From the NCBI GenBank assembly GCA_902790325.1, contig CADARP010000002.1, positions 128,256-192,255 on the forward strand: DNA of 64,000 nucleotides, written 5' to 3'. Positions 8,359 through 15,507 of the stretch are shown piece after piece (the stretch's first letter is position 1; each line of letters opens with the position of its first letter). The notes under the pieces are model-generated. The model did no database searches. It was not told the origin of the DNA and saw only the letters and a list, made by a program, of their open reading frames with translations. This stretch comes from Oscillospiraceae bacterium (GTDB lineage Bacteria > Bacillota > Clostridia > Oscillospirales > Acutalibacteraceae). Position numbers and translations under genes: made by a program.

Positions 8359-8844
8359 TCAATAATAGATTTTTTCAAGCCAGCGGCTGATCTTTTCAGG
8401 CACGCCGCGTTCGGCGTCGGACATTTCGACCGGAAGTCCGGGCAGAACGTTTGCTTTCGGGCAAAGCTGTTTGACTGTCTCATAGGTGCCGCCATCACCG
8501 GAGCCCATGTGTGTGTTGAAGGGAATGACCGTTTTTCCGGCGAAGTCATAGGATTCAAACAGGGTGTAAATGATCATCGGGAAGGTGTACCACCACATCG
8601 GGTATCCGATAAAGACCGTGTCGTAGTCCGCGATCGGCAGATCGTTTTTGATCGCCGGGCGCTGATCCTCATCGTGCTCCCGCTTTGCAAGACGCGCAAG
8701 GGCGTTGTAGTGGTTGCGGTCGCCGTCGTAAGGAACGGCGGGCTCGATCTCTGCGAGATCCGCTCCGGTCTGCCTTGCGATTTCCTCTGCGGTGGATTTT
8801 GCGGTCCCGTAGACCGAAAAGTATAACACAAGCGGTTTTTTCAT
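8359..8844 (-). CDS. Cytoplasmic flavodoxin
   Basis: 161 residues with no signal peptide. LVLYFSVYGTAKSTAEEIA is the FMN phosphate loop region and DTVFIGYPMWWYTFPMIIYTLFE the GYPxWW strand, with VIPFNTHMGSGDGGTYETVK after it. First gene of the leftward operon. GGAGC lies 6 bases before the ATG at 8844, and the promoter is at 8906-8934. A flavin electron carrier or flavodoxin-fold reductase. Confidence 0.88.
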   Translation of the reverse strand: MKKPLVLYFSVYGTAKSTAEEIARQTGADLAEIEPAVPYDGDRNHYNALARLAKREHDEDQRPAIKNDLPIADYDTVFIGYPMWWYTFPMIIYTLFESYDFAGKTVIPFNTHMGSGDGGTYETVKQLCPKANVLPGLPVEMSDAERGVPEKISRWLEKIYY

Positions 8845-8905
8845 TGGCGTGCTCCTTATCATTTGATTTCGCGGCGGTTATATATTTCCCCGCCCTTGTG
8901 TCTTA

Positions 8906-8934
8906 ATCATAACACAGGAATGCTTGACTGTCCA
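8906..8934 (-). promoter_or_regulatory. Sigma-A promoter of the flavodoxin operon
   Basis: Minus-strand -35 TGGACA (8929-8934), 17-base spacer, -10 TATGAT (8906-8911). The -35 box touches that of the divergent lysR promoter. Confidence 0.75.
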
Positions 8935-8952
8935 CTTCCGGCATGTTATAAT
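8924..8952 (+). promoter_or_regulatory. Sigma-A promoter of the LysR gene
   Basis: Plus-strand -35 TTGACT (8924-8929), 17-base spacer, -10 TATAAT (8947-8952), then AGGAGG at 8975-8980 before the ATG. Back to back with the operon promoter, so one bound regulator could control both. Confidence 0.85.
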
Positions 8953-8985
8953 GGTATTACTCGCAGTTATACTTAGGAGGACGTT

Positions 8986-9849
8986 ATGATCGAAATATAC
9001 CTGCTTGAGCAGCTCGCCGCCGTGGCGGAGCACGGCACGCTCTTAAAAGCGGCTCAGGCGCTTTATCTCTCACAACCCGCACTCAGCCGTTCGATGAAAA
9101 AGCTGGAGACGCAGCTCGGCGTTTCACTGTTCGACCGGGATAACAGCAGGATCGCGCTGAACAAGACCGGCCTTCACGCGGTGGAATACGCGAAACGTAT
9201 CCTTGAACTCGACCGGGAAATGTGCGAAGGCGTTGCCGATTTTGACCGCCGTCAGCGCACCGTTTCGGTCGGCGCCTGCGCGCCATTCCCGCTGGGAGAA
9301 CTGACGCCGGTCATACAGGAGCGCTATATTCAAATGGCGGTAACGACCGAGCTTGCCGATGACGAAAGACTGCTCTCCGGGCTGCGCAACCGCGTCTATC
9401 AGCTCGCGATCCTGCACGAAAAGCCGGAGGATAAAGATCTTTTCTGCCAGCATTATCTTGAAGAGAAACTCTTTATCGTCCTGCCGCCGGATCACCAGCT
9501 GGCAGAAAGACAATTTGTGACGTTTGACGATCTGCGCGGAAACAAGGTTCTGCTCGGCGCGGCGATCGGCTTCTGGATGGACGTCTGCCGTCGCCGGCTG
9601 AATACCGAAGATCTGCTGATTCAGAACAGCATGGAGGCGCTGTATGACCTGATCGAGGCGTCGTCGCTGCCGCACTTCACTTCCGACCGCATCCTGGAGC
9701 GCACAGGCCCCAATCCCGACCGTGTCACGATCCCGATCGAGGACGGCGATGCGAAAACCACCTATTACATTGCCTGCCTGAATTCGGAAAAAAAGAAATA
9801 CGGCGCCGTTTTCAGCGCCGCAAGAGAAGCCGTTCTGAGAAACAGATAG
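8986..9849 (+). CDS. LysR-family transcriptional regulator
   Basis: 287 residues. The N-terminal winged helix is classical: LEQLAAVAEHGTLLKAAQAL, LSQPALSRSMKKLETQLGV and LFDRDNSRIALNKTG (residues ~5-62). A substrate-binding co-inducer domain follows (from ~90). It is transcribed away from the flavodoxin/oxidoreductase operon through overlapping divergent promoters, the usual layout for a LysR protein that represses itself and activates its neighbour in response to a small ligand. The ligand is unknown; an electrophile or quinone is a guess from the operon. Confidence 0.9.
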   Translation: MIEIYLLEQLAAVAEHGTLLKAAQALYLSQPALSRSMKKLETQLGVSLFDRDNSRIALNKTGLHAVEYAKRILELDREMCEGVADFDRRQRTVSVGACAPFPLGELTPVIQERYIQMAVTTELADDERLLSGLRNRVYQLAILHEKPEDKDLFCQHYLEEKLFIVLPPDHQLAERQFVTFDDLRGNKVLLGAAIGFWMDVCRRRLNTEDLLIQNSMEALYDLIEASSLPHFTSDRILERTGPNPDRVTIPIEDGDAKTTYYIACLNSEKKKYGAVFSAAREAVLRNR

Positions 9850-9877
9850 TGAAGGTTCGAATCCCTACGCCTCAACA
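9850..9877 (+). other. Possible tRNA 3'-end fragment
   Basis: GGTTCGAATCCCTACGCC looks like a T-arm followed by an acceptor strand (CGCCTCA + A). It begins at the lysR stop codon, and the rest of a tRNA is missing. GGTTCGAATCCCTA is shared with the 3' part of tRNA-Gln nearby. The T-stem is imperfect, so this may be a decayed attachment-site scar or chance. Confidence 0.35.
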
Positions 9878-9917
9878 CTTTTTGCGTTTCTTTGCAGAGC
9901 TAAGAAACGTAAAAAGT
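9877..9917. terminator. 16-bp inverted repeat, bidirectional terminator-like
   Basis: ACTTTTTGCGTTTCTT (9877-9892) pairs with AAGAAACGTAAAAAGT (9902-9917), one G-T pair, 9-base loop. No U-tract follows it directly, but A/T-rich ends are inside the stem. It directly follows the tRNA-like fragment. Confidence 0.5.
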
Positions 9918-9962
9918 ACACCAGCGTTTTTGACCGTTTTCGGGCTCGGAAAACAAAAAATC

Positions 9963-10006
9963 GGGCTCCGGAGAAGCCGATCGACCGCTCCGAAGCCCTA
10001 TTTTGC
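9963..10006 (+). terminator. Likely terminator of lysR
   Basis: GGGCTCCGGAG (9963-9973) pairs with CTCCGAAGCCC (9988-9998), one mismatch, then TATTTTGC. Confidence 0.55.
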
Positions 10007-10038
10007 TTGATTTTGCCCTATTTTTGCCCAAAACGCAG

Positions 10039-10073
10039 AAAAAACGCCTTTTGTCGTGGTAGACAAAAGACGT
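10039..10073 (-). terminator. Terminator of tRNA-Gln
   Basis: On the minus strand ACGTCTTTTGTC pairs with GACAAAAGGCGT (10062-10073 with 10044-10055), followed by a T-run. Nearly the same stem ends the flavodoxin operon at 2737-2771. Confidence 0.8.
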
Positions 10074-10081
10074 TTCTTTCA

Positions 10082-10155
10082 TGGCTGGGGAATAGGGATT
10101 CGAACCCCAACAAACAGAGTCAGAGTCTGTCGTGCTACCGTTACACTATTCCCCA
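10082..10155 (-). tRNA. tRNA-Gln (anticodon CTG)
   Basis: A complete cloverleaf on the minus strand. The acceptor stem is TGGGGAA/TTCCCCA with discriminator G and an encoded CCA (10082-10084). The D-arm contains AGTGTAACGGTAGCAC. The anticodon stem ACAGA/TCTGT holds the loop CTCTGAC, so the anticodon is CTG. The T-loop is TTCGAAT. It has its own promoter at 10192-10219 and its own terminator. Confidence 0.95.
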
Positions 10156-10191
10156 ATGTGTAAACAACGCGGCTCGTTTGTTTGCTTGTCT

Positions 10192-10219
10192 ATTATACAT
10201 CATTTCCGCAAAAAGTCAA
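10192..10219 (-). promoter_or_regulatory. Promoter of tRNA-Gln
   Basis: Minus-strand -35 TTGACT (10214-10219), 16-base spacer, -10 TATAAT (10192-10197). Confidence 0.8.
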
Positions 10220-10230
10220 CACTTTTTTTG

Positions 10231-10267
10231 AAAAAATTTAAGGGCTGCCGCATTTGCGCGACAGCCC
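10231..10267 (-). terminator. Terminator of the PTS/dehydrogenase/TPR operon
   Basis: On the minus strand GGGCTGtCGC pairs with GCGgCAGCCC, followed by TTAAATTTTTTC. Confidence 0.75.
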
Positions 10268-10277
10268 ATGTGTTTCG

Positions 10278-10835
10278 TCAGGTCACGATCCAGTAGATCA
10301 GCAGAGCGACGGTGACAAAAAACGTGACGCAATACTTTTCCAGATATGCGCCGATCATCATCAGACATGTCGGCAGGAAGGCGAAAACCTTGCCTGCGCC
10401 GGACGCTGTGCTGTCGGCGGTGTAGTGCGTGCGCCACAGGTGCCGCACGTCGTCCACGTAGGGGAACAGGCTGCACAGGCACGATGCGCCGAACAGATAG
10501 ACCAGCACGTACAGAATAAACAGCGGGCAAAACTTGCCGGTCATCGGATCGACTACATCCACGCCCAAAAAGCCGAGCGTCACCGCGCCGGCCGCGAACG
10601 CAGGAAAGCCGAGAGAGAAGTTCAGCAGCGTCGGCAGGAAGCAGACCAAAAAGCTCTTGCCTGCGTTTGCCGGGGGCAGCATCGACACGTGGCCGCACAG
10701 CCGGTTGCGGGACAGATACGTGTCCGCGGCGAAAATCTCCACACCCAGCAGACGGCATATCACATGCTCCCAGAACGCCTTGATGAAGGTTCCGGGGAAG
10801 TAGATGGTTTTGGTCAGAACATACAGGAACGTCAT
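10278..10835 (-). CDS. Hypothetical multi-pass membrane protein
   Basis: 185 residues, not recognised. The N-terminus has FPGTFIKAFWEHVICRLLG, then NRLCGHVSM; after that come three or four hydrophobic segments (FLVCFLPTLLNFSLGFPAF; ALTLGFLG-like; FILYVLVYLFGASCL; the C-terminal FVTVALLIYWIV). A few His/Cys residues sit near the membrane, but no HExxH is present. The start overlaps the stop of the zinc-ribbon TPR gene by 4 bases, so the two are co-translated and may act together at the membrane. Confidence 0.7.
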   Translation of the reverse strand: MTFLYVLTKTIYFPGTFIKAFWEHVICRLLGVEIFAADTYLSRNRLCGHVSMLPPANAGKSFLVCFLPTLLNFSLGFPAFAAGAVTLGFLGVDVVDPMTGKFCPLFILYVLVYLFGASCLCSLFPYVDDVRHLWRTHYTADSTASGAGKVFAFLPTCLMMIGAYLEKYCVTFFVTVALLIYWIVT

Positions 10836-12187
10836 TTGACTTCACCTCCGCCGGAAAGGAAAATGTCCTCGAGTGTGCATTCACCCGCCGCAAACAGATC
10901 GACCTGCTCATAGGGCACATAGCTGTCGAGCATCGTCTTGTATTCCGTATAAACGTCCATGTCGCCGTTTGCAAAGGCGCACAGCGCGATCGTCGCCACA
11001 TGTTCGAGCGTGGCGGTCGACGGGCTGTAGGATTCGACGAGCATTTCCTGTGCCTTCTCGTAGTCGCCCTGCAGCATCATGATGATGGCGCGCTGGCGCT
11101 GCATCTCGCTGCTCGCTTCGGTCAGCTTGAGCGCGCGCTCGTAGATCTCGATCGCGTCGTAATAGTTCTGCAGCAGACGAAGCTCCGCCATCGTGTAGGC
11201 GACTGTGGCGGGGTCGGACGCGTCGAGCTGCATGAGACGGTTGCAGATCGCGAGCGCTTTTTCGTATTCTTCGTTCTGGTTATAGGCACGAATGCCTTCG
11301 CTTGCATACATCCACAGCGCGTCCGGTTCCATCTCGACCAGTTTGTCCAGCAGCTTGCACGTGCGCGCCGGATCGTTGGAGGCAGAGAAGCAGACGGAGA
11401 AGCGGTAGTACTGCACCAGATATTCCGGCGTTTTCGGGAGCTTCGCGGCTGTCTTTTCCACGATATCGAGCATCTTTTCGCAGTCGCCGGTCTCGCCGGG
11501 CTTGAGCGTATTCTTGTACGCATAATACTGCGTCTGCATCTCTTCGACGAACGCGGAGATGTTTTTGTACTCGTCATACGTCCCGCGCAGCAGTTTCGGC
11601 GCTTTCTCGCCGTAGAACTGCTCGATCGCCTTGCCTGCCTGATAGGGGCCGTTGAGCTTTCTGAGCGCGATGATCTGCTTTTCGAGTGTGCGCGAACCGT
11701 TGTTGAAGAAGGAAAGATCGCTGTTCGGAACGATCAGATCGTTCAGCCGCTGTGCGGTGTTGTACGACTCCTCGTAGTACGCGTAGCAGGATCGCAGATC
11801 GCCTTCCTCAACGGCCTTGTCGCCCTTGACGACAGGGTTTGCGATCAGCGTGCTGACGCACAGAACGAACAGGCCGAACAGGCCGAACAGAACGCCGAGC
11901 ACCGCGCCGATCCATGCGCCGGGCGCAATGGGATACGCCTGCATGGTCTGCATGCACGCGTCACAGAACTCCTCGCCGTCCGGGATGCCGGCGTTGCAGC
12001 GTGCGCAGCGGCTGCCGGTTTCTTCCGGCTCGGGCGAGGCGGTTTGCGGGATGTTCTCCAGATCCTGGATCAGGATATCGGGCTCTTCCGGCGCGTCCGT
12101 CGTCGGCATCTGCGGCGCCTGCGGGACAGCTTCGGTGTTTGGATTCAGCGTATCGGGCGATTCCGGTACGTTTGTATTTTCACTCAA
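10832..12187 (-). CDS. Zinc-ribbon, single-pass membrane protein with TPR repeats
   Basis: 451 residues. An acidic, Pro-rich N-terminus leads to a double CxxC ribbon (SRCARCNAGIPDGEEFCDAC, near residues 60-78). A single membrane segment follows (WIGAVLGVLFGLFGLFVLCVSTL), then about 300 residues of helical repeats with TPR spacing (LRSCYAYYEESYNTAQRLND; YEKALAICNRLMQLDASDP; YYDAIEIYERALKLTEAS; YEKAQEMLVESY). Such proteins act as scaffolds; a partner is not evident, but the next gene is a co-translated membrane protein. The zinc-ribbon start is shared in style with the two kinases of this window. Confidence 0.8.
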   Translation of the reverse strand: MSENTNVPESPDTLNPNTEAVPQAPQMPTTDAPEEPDILIQDLENIPQTASPEPEETGSRCARCNAGIPDGEEFCDACMQTMQAYPIAPGAWIGAVLGVLFGLFGLFVLCVSTLIANPVVKGDKAVEEGDLRSCYAYYEESYNTAQRLNDLIVPNSDLSFFNNGSRTLEKQIIALRKLNGPYQAGKAIEQFYGEKAPKLLRGTYDEYKNISAFVEEMQTQYYAYKNTLKPGETGDCEKMLDIVEKTAAKLPKTPEYLVQYYRFSVCFSASNDPARTCKLLDKLVEMEPDALWMYASEGIRAYNQNEEYEKALAICNRLMQLDASDPATVAYTMAELRLLQNYYDAIEIYERALKLTEASSEMQRQRAIIMMLQGDYEKAQEMLVESYSPSTATLEHVATIALCAFANGDMDVYTEYKTMLDSYVPYEQVDLFAAGECTLEDIFLSGGGEVK

Positions 12188-12201
12188 GAATAATCACTCT
12201 C

Positions 12202-13239
12202 TCAATCAAAAATGACAGGCTTGCCGGTGCGCGCGGATTCATACACGGCGTTGACGATGCGCACGCTCTTGATGGCCTCGAGCGGAAGGATCTGCGGGTC
12301 GCGGTCGTCCAGTACGGCGGCGATCATATCCTCGACCATCGAAGCGTGGCCGGTGCAGAGCGTCGGATCGAGCGCGGCGGCAGCACTGTTGCCGGAATAC
12401 TGCTTGAGCATTTCTTCTTCTTCGCCTTCGGGAGCGCCTTCGATCTTCCACATTTCGAGCGTGTCGCCGTTGGCTTCGATGGAACCCTTGGTGCCGTAGA
12501 CCTTGATGCCGGTATTCAGACCCGGATAGGCGCACGTTGTGCTGACGAACGTCGCCACGGCGCCGGACTTGAATTCGACGAGCGAGGCGGTGAAGTCCTC
12601 GGTCGAGATCTTGTGGTTGTAGATGCCCATTTTGGACGTGACGGCTTTCACGTCGCCCATGATCCACTGCATGAGGTCGACGGTATGCACAGCCTGGTTC
12701 ATCAGAGAACCGCCGCCGTCCATCTCCCACGTGCCTCTCCAGCCGCCGTCGTCATAATACTGCTGCGTGCGGAACCATTTGACCTCGAAGTCACCGTAGT
12801 ACACGTCGCCGATCCGACCCGAACGCACCGCGTCAAGGATGGGCGCCATGTCGGCGTTGTTGCGGTTCTGGTGGATGACGCCGGCTTTCAAGCCGGTACG
12901 CACACGCGCTTCTTCGATGCGCATGGCAGCTTCGACGGTGATATCGATCGGCTTCTCGACCAGGACGTTTTTGCCCGCTTCCAGCGCACGCACCGCAAGA
13001 TCGGCGTGCATACCGCTGGGGACGCAGATGCTGACGATATCGATGTCGGGATTCTTCAGCATTTCGTCAAAATCGAGATAGGTCAGCGTTCCGGGGTACT
13101 TCTCGCTGATTTTGTCCAGCTTTTCCTGGATCAGATCGCAAACCGCGATCAGATCGGCACGCTCCGACTTTGCGGCCGCGTCCACGTGGTTGACGCCGAC
13201 GCCGAGTCCGACGACAGCATATCCGGCTTTTTTACTCAT
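12202..13239 (-). CDS. Gfo/Idh/MocA-family NAD(P)-dependent oxidoreductase
   Basis: 345 residues. The Rossmann N-terminus is GYAVVGLGVGVNHVDAA, the conserved EKP motif is in KNVLVEKPIDITVEAA, and the catalytic-domain signature is GGSLMNQAVHTVDLMQWIMGDV. It probably oxidises or reduces a sugar or cyclitol. GGAGGAAATC precedes the ATG at 13239; an upstream in-frame ATG at 13272 has no such site. It pairs with a second, distant family member just upstream. Confidence 0.9.
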   Translation of the reverse strand: MSKKAGYAVVGLGVGVNHVDAAAKSERADLIAVCDLIQEKLDKISEKYPGTLTYLDFDEMLKNPDIDIVSICVPSGMHADLAVRALEAGKNVLVEKPIDITVEAAMRIEEARVRTGLKAGVIHQNRNNADMAPILDAVRSGRIGDVYYGDFEVKWFRTQQYYDDGGWRGTWEMDGGGSLMNQAVHTVDLMQWIMGDVKAVTSKMGIYNHKISTEDFTASLVEFKSGAVATFVSTTCAYPGLNTGIKVYGTKGSIEANGDTLEMWKIEGAPEGEEEEMLKQYSGNSAAAALDPTLCTGHASMVEDMIAAVLDDRDPQILPLEAIKSVRIVNAVYESARTGKPVIFD

Positions 13240-13283
13240 AATGATTTCCTCCTGTGCTGTATTGATCTGCAAAGCAGAATAGA

Positions 13284-14261
13284 TTACTCTTTTTGAAAAT
13301 CGACGCCCATCGCTTCGCGCGCAAGATCGGTGATCGTCAGCGCGTCGCGCGTCATCCGACGGAACGGCAGCGCGTCCGCGCCGTCGAGCAGGGCGAGAAA
13401 ATCCGTCAGTTCATAGTACATGTCGGTGTGCGCGTCGGCCGTCTCGAAGCGTTCGACGGTGCCGTCGCGCAGGCGCAGCTCCGCACTGCGCGGACGGGAT
13501 GCGCGGTCGATGCGGATCACGCCGCCTTCCCCCTGGATCTCGCAGGGGAGCGTGCCGTCCGAGATCTTGGAATACGAGACGCTGCAGAGCGTTTCGCCGA
13601 ACCGGGCGCAGAACATGCCGGCGCCGTCGATGCTGTGCGGCAGGAACGTGCATGTGCCGCACAGACTGTCCGGTACGCCGAACAGCGCGGCGAGCCAGTG
13701 CACGCAGTAGATGCCGATGTCCATCAGCGCGCCGTTGCCGAGCGTGGGGTCGAACGCATTCTCCACGATCCCGGCTTTGAATTTATCGTAACGTGAGGAG
13801 TATTGACAGTAGGAGAAGTGCGCAGTGCGCACGGGCGCGATACGGGGCAGCCATTCGCGCACTTTGGAGAGCGCCGGCATGTGCGCGGGCATCATCGCTT
13901 CCATCAGGATGCGGCCGCTGTCATCCGCCGCCTTGCACATGCGGGCAAAACCGTCGCGTGTCGGTGCGGCAGGTTTTTCGACCAGGACGTGTCTGCCGCC
14001 GCGCAGCAGCGCGACCGTCTGCGGCTCGTGGCAGACGTTGGGGCTTGCGACGTAGACGAAATCGAGATCACCGTCCGAAGCGAGGACGGACAGATCGGTG
14101 TATACACGGTCGGCGCCGTGCTTTTCGGCGAAGGCGCGTGCGGTGGATTCCAGACGGGAGTACACGCCCAGAAGATGCACATCGTCCCGTTCCGCGGCAG
14201 CTTCGAGAAAGGTATCGACGACGAAGTTTCGGCCGATGACGGCAAAGTTTCTGCGCTTCAT
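13284..14261 (-). CDS. Gfo/Idh/MocA-family oxidoreductase (second copy)
   Basis: 325 residues. The start KRRNFAVIGRNFVVDTFLEAA has a weak dinucleotide loop (GxGxxG reads GRNF). EKP is in GRHVLVEKPAAPTRDGFA, and the active-site region is GNGALMDIGIYCVHWLAALFG. It is of the dimeric-dihydrodiol/1,5-anhydrofructose reductase style rather than a close copy of its neighbour. The ATG overlaps the PTS gene stop by 4 bases; a longer open frame upstream is the shadow of that gene. Likely role: sugar oxidoreduction linked to the transporter. Confidence 0.85.
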   Translation of the reverse strand: MKRRNFAVIGRNFVVDTFLEAAAERDDVHLLGVYSRLESTARAFAEKHGADRVYTDLSVLASDGDLDFVYVASPNVCHEPQTVALLRGGRHVLVEKPAAPTRDGFARMCKAADDSGRILMEAMMPAHMPALSKVREWLPRIAPVRTAHFSYCQYSSRYDKFKAGIVENAFDPTLGNGALMDIGIYCVHWLAALFGVPDSLCGTCTFLPHSIDGAGMFCARFGETLCSVSYSKISDGTLPCEIQGEGGVIRIDRASRPRSAELRLRDGTVERFETADAHTDMYYELTDFLALLDGADALPFRRMTRDALTITDLAREAMGVDFQKE

Positions 14262-15343
14262 ACGTCCAGTTTCAGGTCGCCCGCGCGGATGAGCCCGGCG
14301 CGGCGCATCGGTTCGCTGATCGCAAGCGTCAGCATGGCCGGTGCGATGAAATACAGCACAACGATCTCCGTCAGGATCAGTCCCGGCTTGCCGCCGGATT
14401 CGAGCATGGTCTGATACGTCATAATCGGACCGATCAGGCCCGAGGTGCCCATGCCTGCGCCGGTGGCGTTGCACTGCACGTTCAGCAGCGTCGTCGCGGG
14501 GCCGAGAATGGCGGACGCGATGATCGGCGGGAGCCAGACGACGGGACGCTTGACGATGTTGGGCATTTGCAGCATGGAGGTGCCGATGCCCTGCGCGATC
14601 AAGCCGCCGAAGCGGTTTTCGCGGAAACTCATGACAGCGAAACCGACCATCTGCGCGCAGCAGCCGACGCATGCCGCGCCCGCGGCAATGCCGGACAGAC
14701 CGAGGATCACGCCGATGGCGGCGGAGGAGATCGGCAGCGTCAGCGCCATGCCCATCAGCACGGCGACGACGACGCCCATGAGGATGGGCTGCTGCACGGT
14801 TCCCCAGTTGATGAGATTGCCCAGCGCGGTCATCATGTTGGAGATCGGCGTGCCGATCAAAAGACCGACGGCCGAACCCGAAATGATCGAGACGATCGGC
14901 GTGAGCAGGATATCGAGCTTGGTTTTGCCGCTGACGAGACCGCCCAGCTCGGCGGCGACGAATGCGGCGAGAAATGCGCCCAGAGGTTCGCCGGGGCCGG
15001 CAAGCTGCACCGCGCCGTCCACGAGGACGGCTCCGGCGAGGAGCTTGGACGAGAATGCGCCCACAAGACCCGCAACGCCGCAGGAGACCGTGACCAGAGG
15101 GGCGCGATTGTATTTGACGGCGACGCCGACGCCGATGCCCGCGCCGGTCAGCGCCTTGGCAAGCGAGGCGGCCGCGCCGATGTAGAACGCGGGTGAACCG
15201 GAGAAGAACGAGGCGATCTGGGAGAGGATGGTGCCGACGATCAGCGTGGCGAAAAGTCCCAGCGCCATGCCGGATAAACCGTCGATGAAGATGTGACGCA
15301 GGTAGCCGACAACGACGTTCCCCGTGCGTTTTTTCTCGGACAA
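14258..15343 (-). CDS. PTS-type sugar transporter, membrane subunit IIC
   Basis: About 361 residues with ten hydrophobic segments rich in Gly/Ala, in the manner of the PTS_EIIC_2 family (KLDILLTPIVSIISGSAVG; TVQQPILMGVVVAVLMGMAL; LNVQCNATGAGMGTSGLIGP). No IIA, IIB or HPr gene is beside it. The start is chosen as TTG at 15343: GGGGGAG lies 7 bases upstream. The ATG at 15364 would fall about 4 bases behind the predicted transcription start from the promoter at 15375-15403. First gene of the operon leading to 10278. Confidence 0.82.
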   Translation of the reverse strand: MSEKKRTGNVVVGYLRHIFIDGLSGMALGLFATLIVGTILSQIASFFSGSPAFYIGAAASLAKALTGAGIGVGVAVKYNRAPLVTVSCGVAGLVGAFSSKLLAGAVLVDGAVQLAGPGEPLGAFLAAFVAAELGGLVSGKTKLDILLTPIVSIISGSAVGLLIGTPISNMMTALGNLINWGTVQQPILMGVVVAVLMGMALTLPISSAAIGVILGLSGIAAGAACVGCCAQMVGFAVMSFRENRFGGLIAQGIGTSMLQMPNIVKRPVVWLPPIIASAILGPATTLLNVQCNATGAGMGTSGLIGPIMTYQTMLESGGKPGLILTEIVVLYFIAPAMLTLAISEPMRRAGLIRAGDLKLDV

Positions 15344-15374
15344 GTCAATCTCCCCCTTATGCATCGTTCCCTAT

Positions 15375-15403
15375 AGTATACCACGTTCATACGGCTTCGT
15401 CAA
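15375..15403 (-). promoter_or_regulatory. Promoter of the PTS/dehydrogenase operon
   Basis: Minus-strand -35 TTGACG (15398-15403), 17-base spacer, -10 TATACT (15375-15380). The predicted start near 15368 argues for the TTG start codon of the PTS gene. Confidence 0.8.
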
Positions 15404-15441
15404 TAGAAAACGGCTTGCCAAATCGCACAAAATGTTCAAAG

Positions 15442-15489
15442 CTGAAAACAGCCGCCGCATTCCTGCATATACACGGGAACGCAGCGGCT
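15442..15489 (-). terminator. Terminator of the SH3-type protein gene
   Basis: On the minus strand AGCCGCTGCGTTCCC pairs with GGAATGCGGCGGCT (one mismatch, loop ~10), followed by GTTTTC. Confidence 0.7.
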
Positions 15490-15507
15490 AAGCATCGGTA
15501 ACGGCGG

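Noticed and set aside
2737..10073. The same stem (CTTTTG/CAAAAG) at 2743 and 10044 as direct repeats bounding a mobile element
   Set aside because: Both sit directly behind a transcription unit on the minus strand with a T-run in the right place, so they are better explained as two similar terminators.
14445..15196. Two plus-strand open frames opposite the PTS gene
   Set aside because: Low-complexity products with Arg/Ala/Pro bias; the minus-strand product has clear membrane helices and family motifs.
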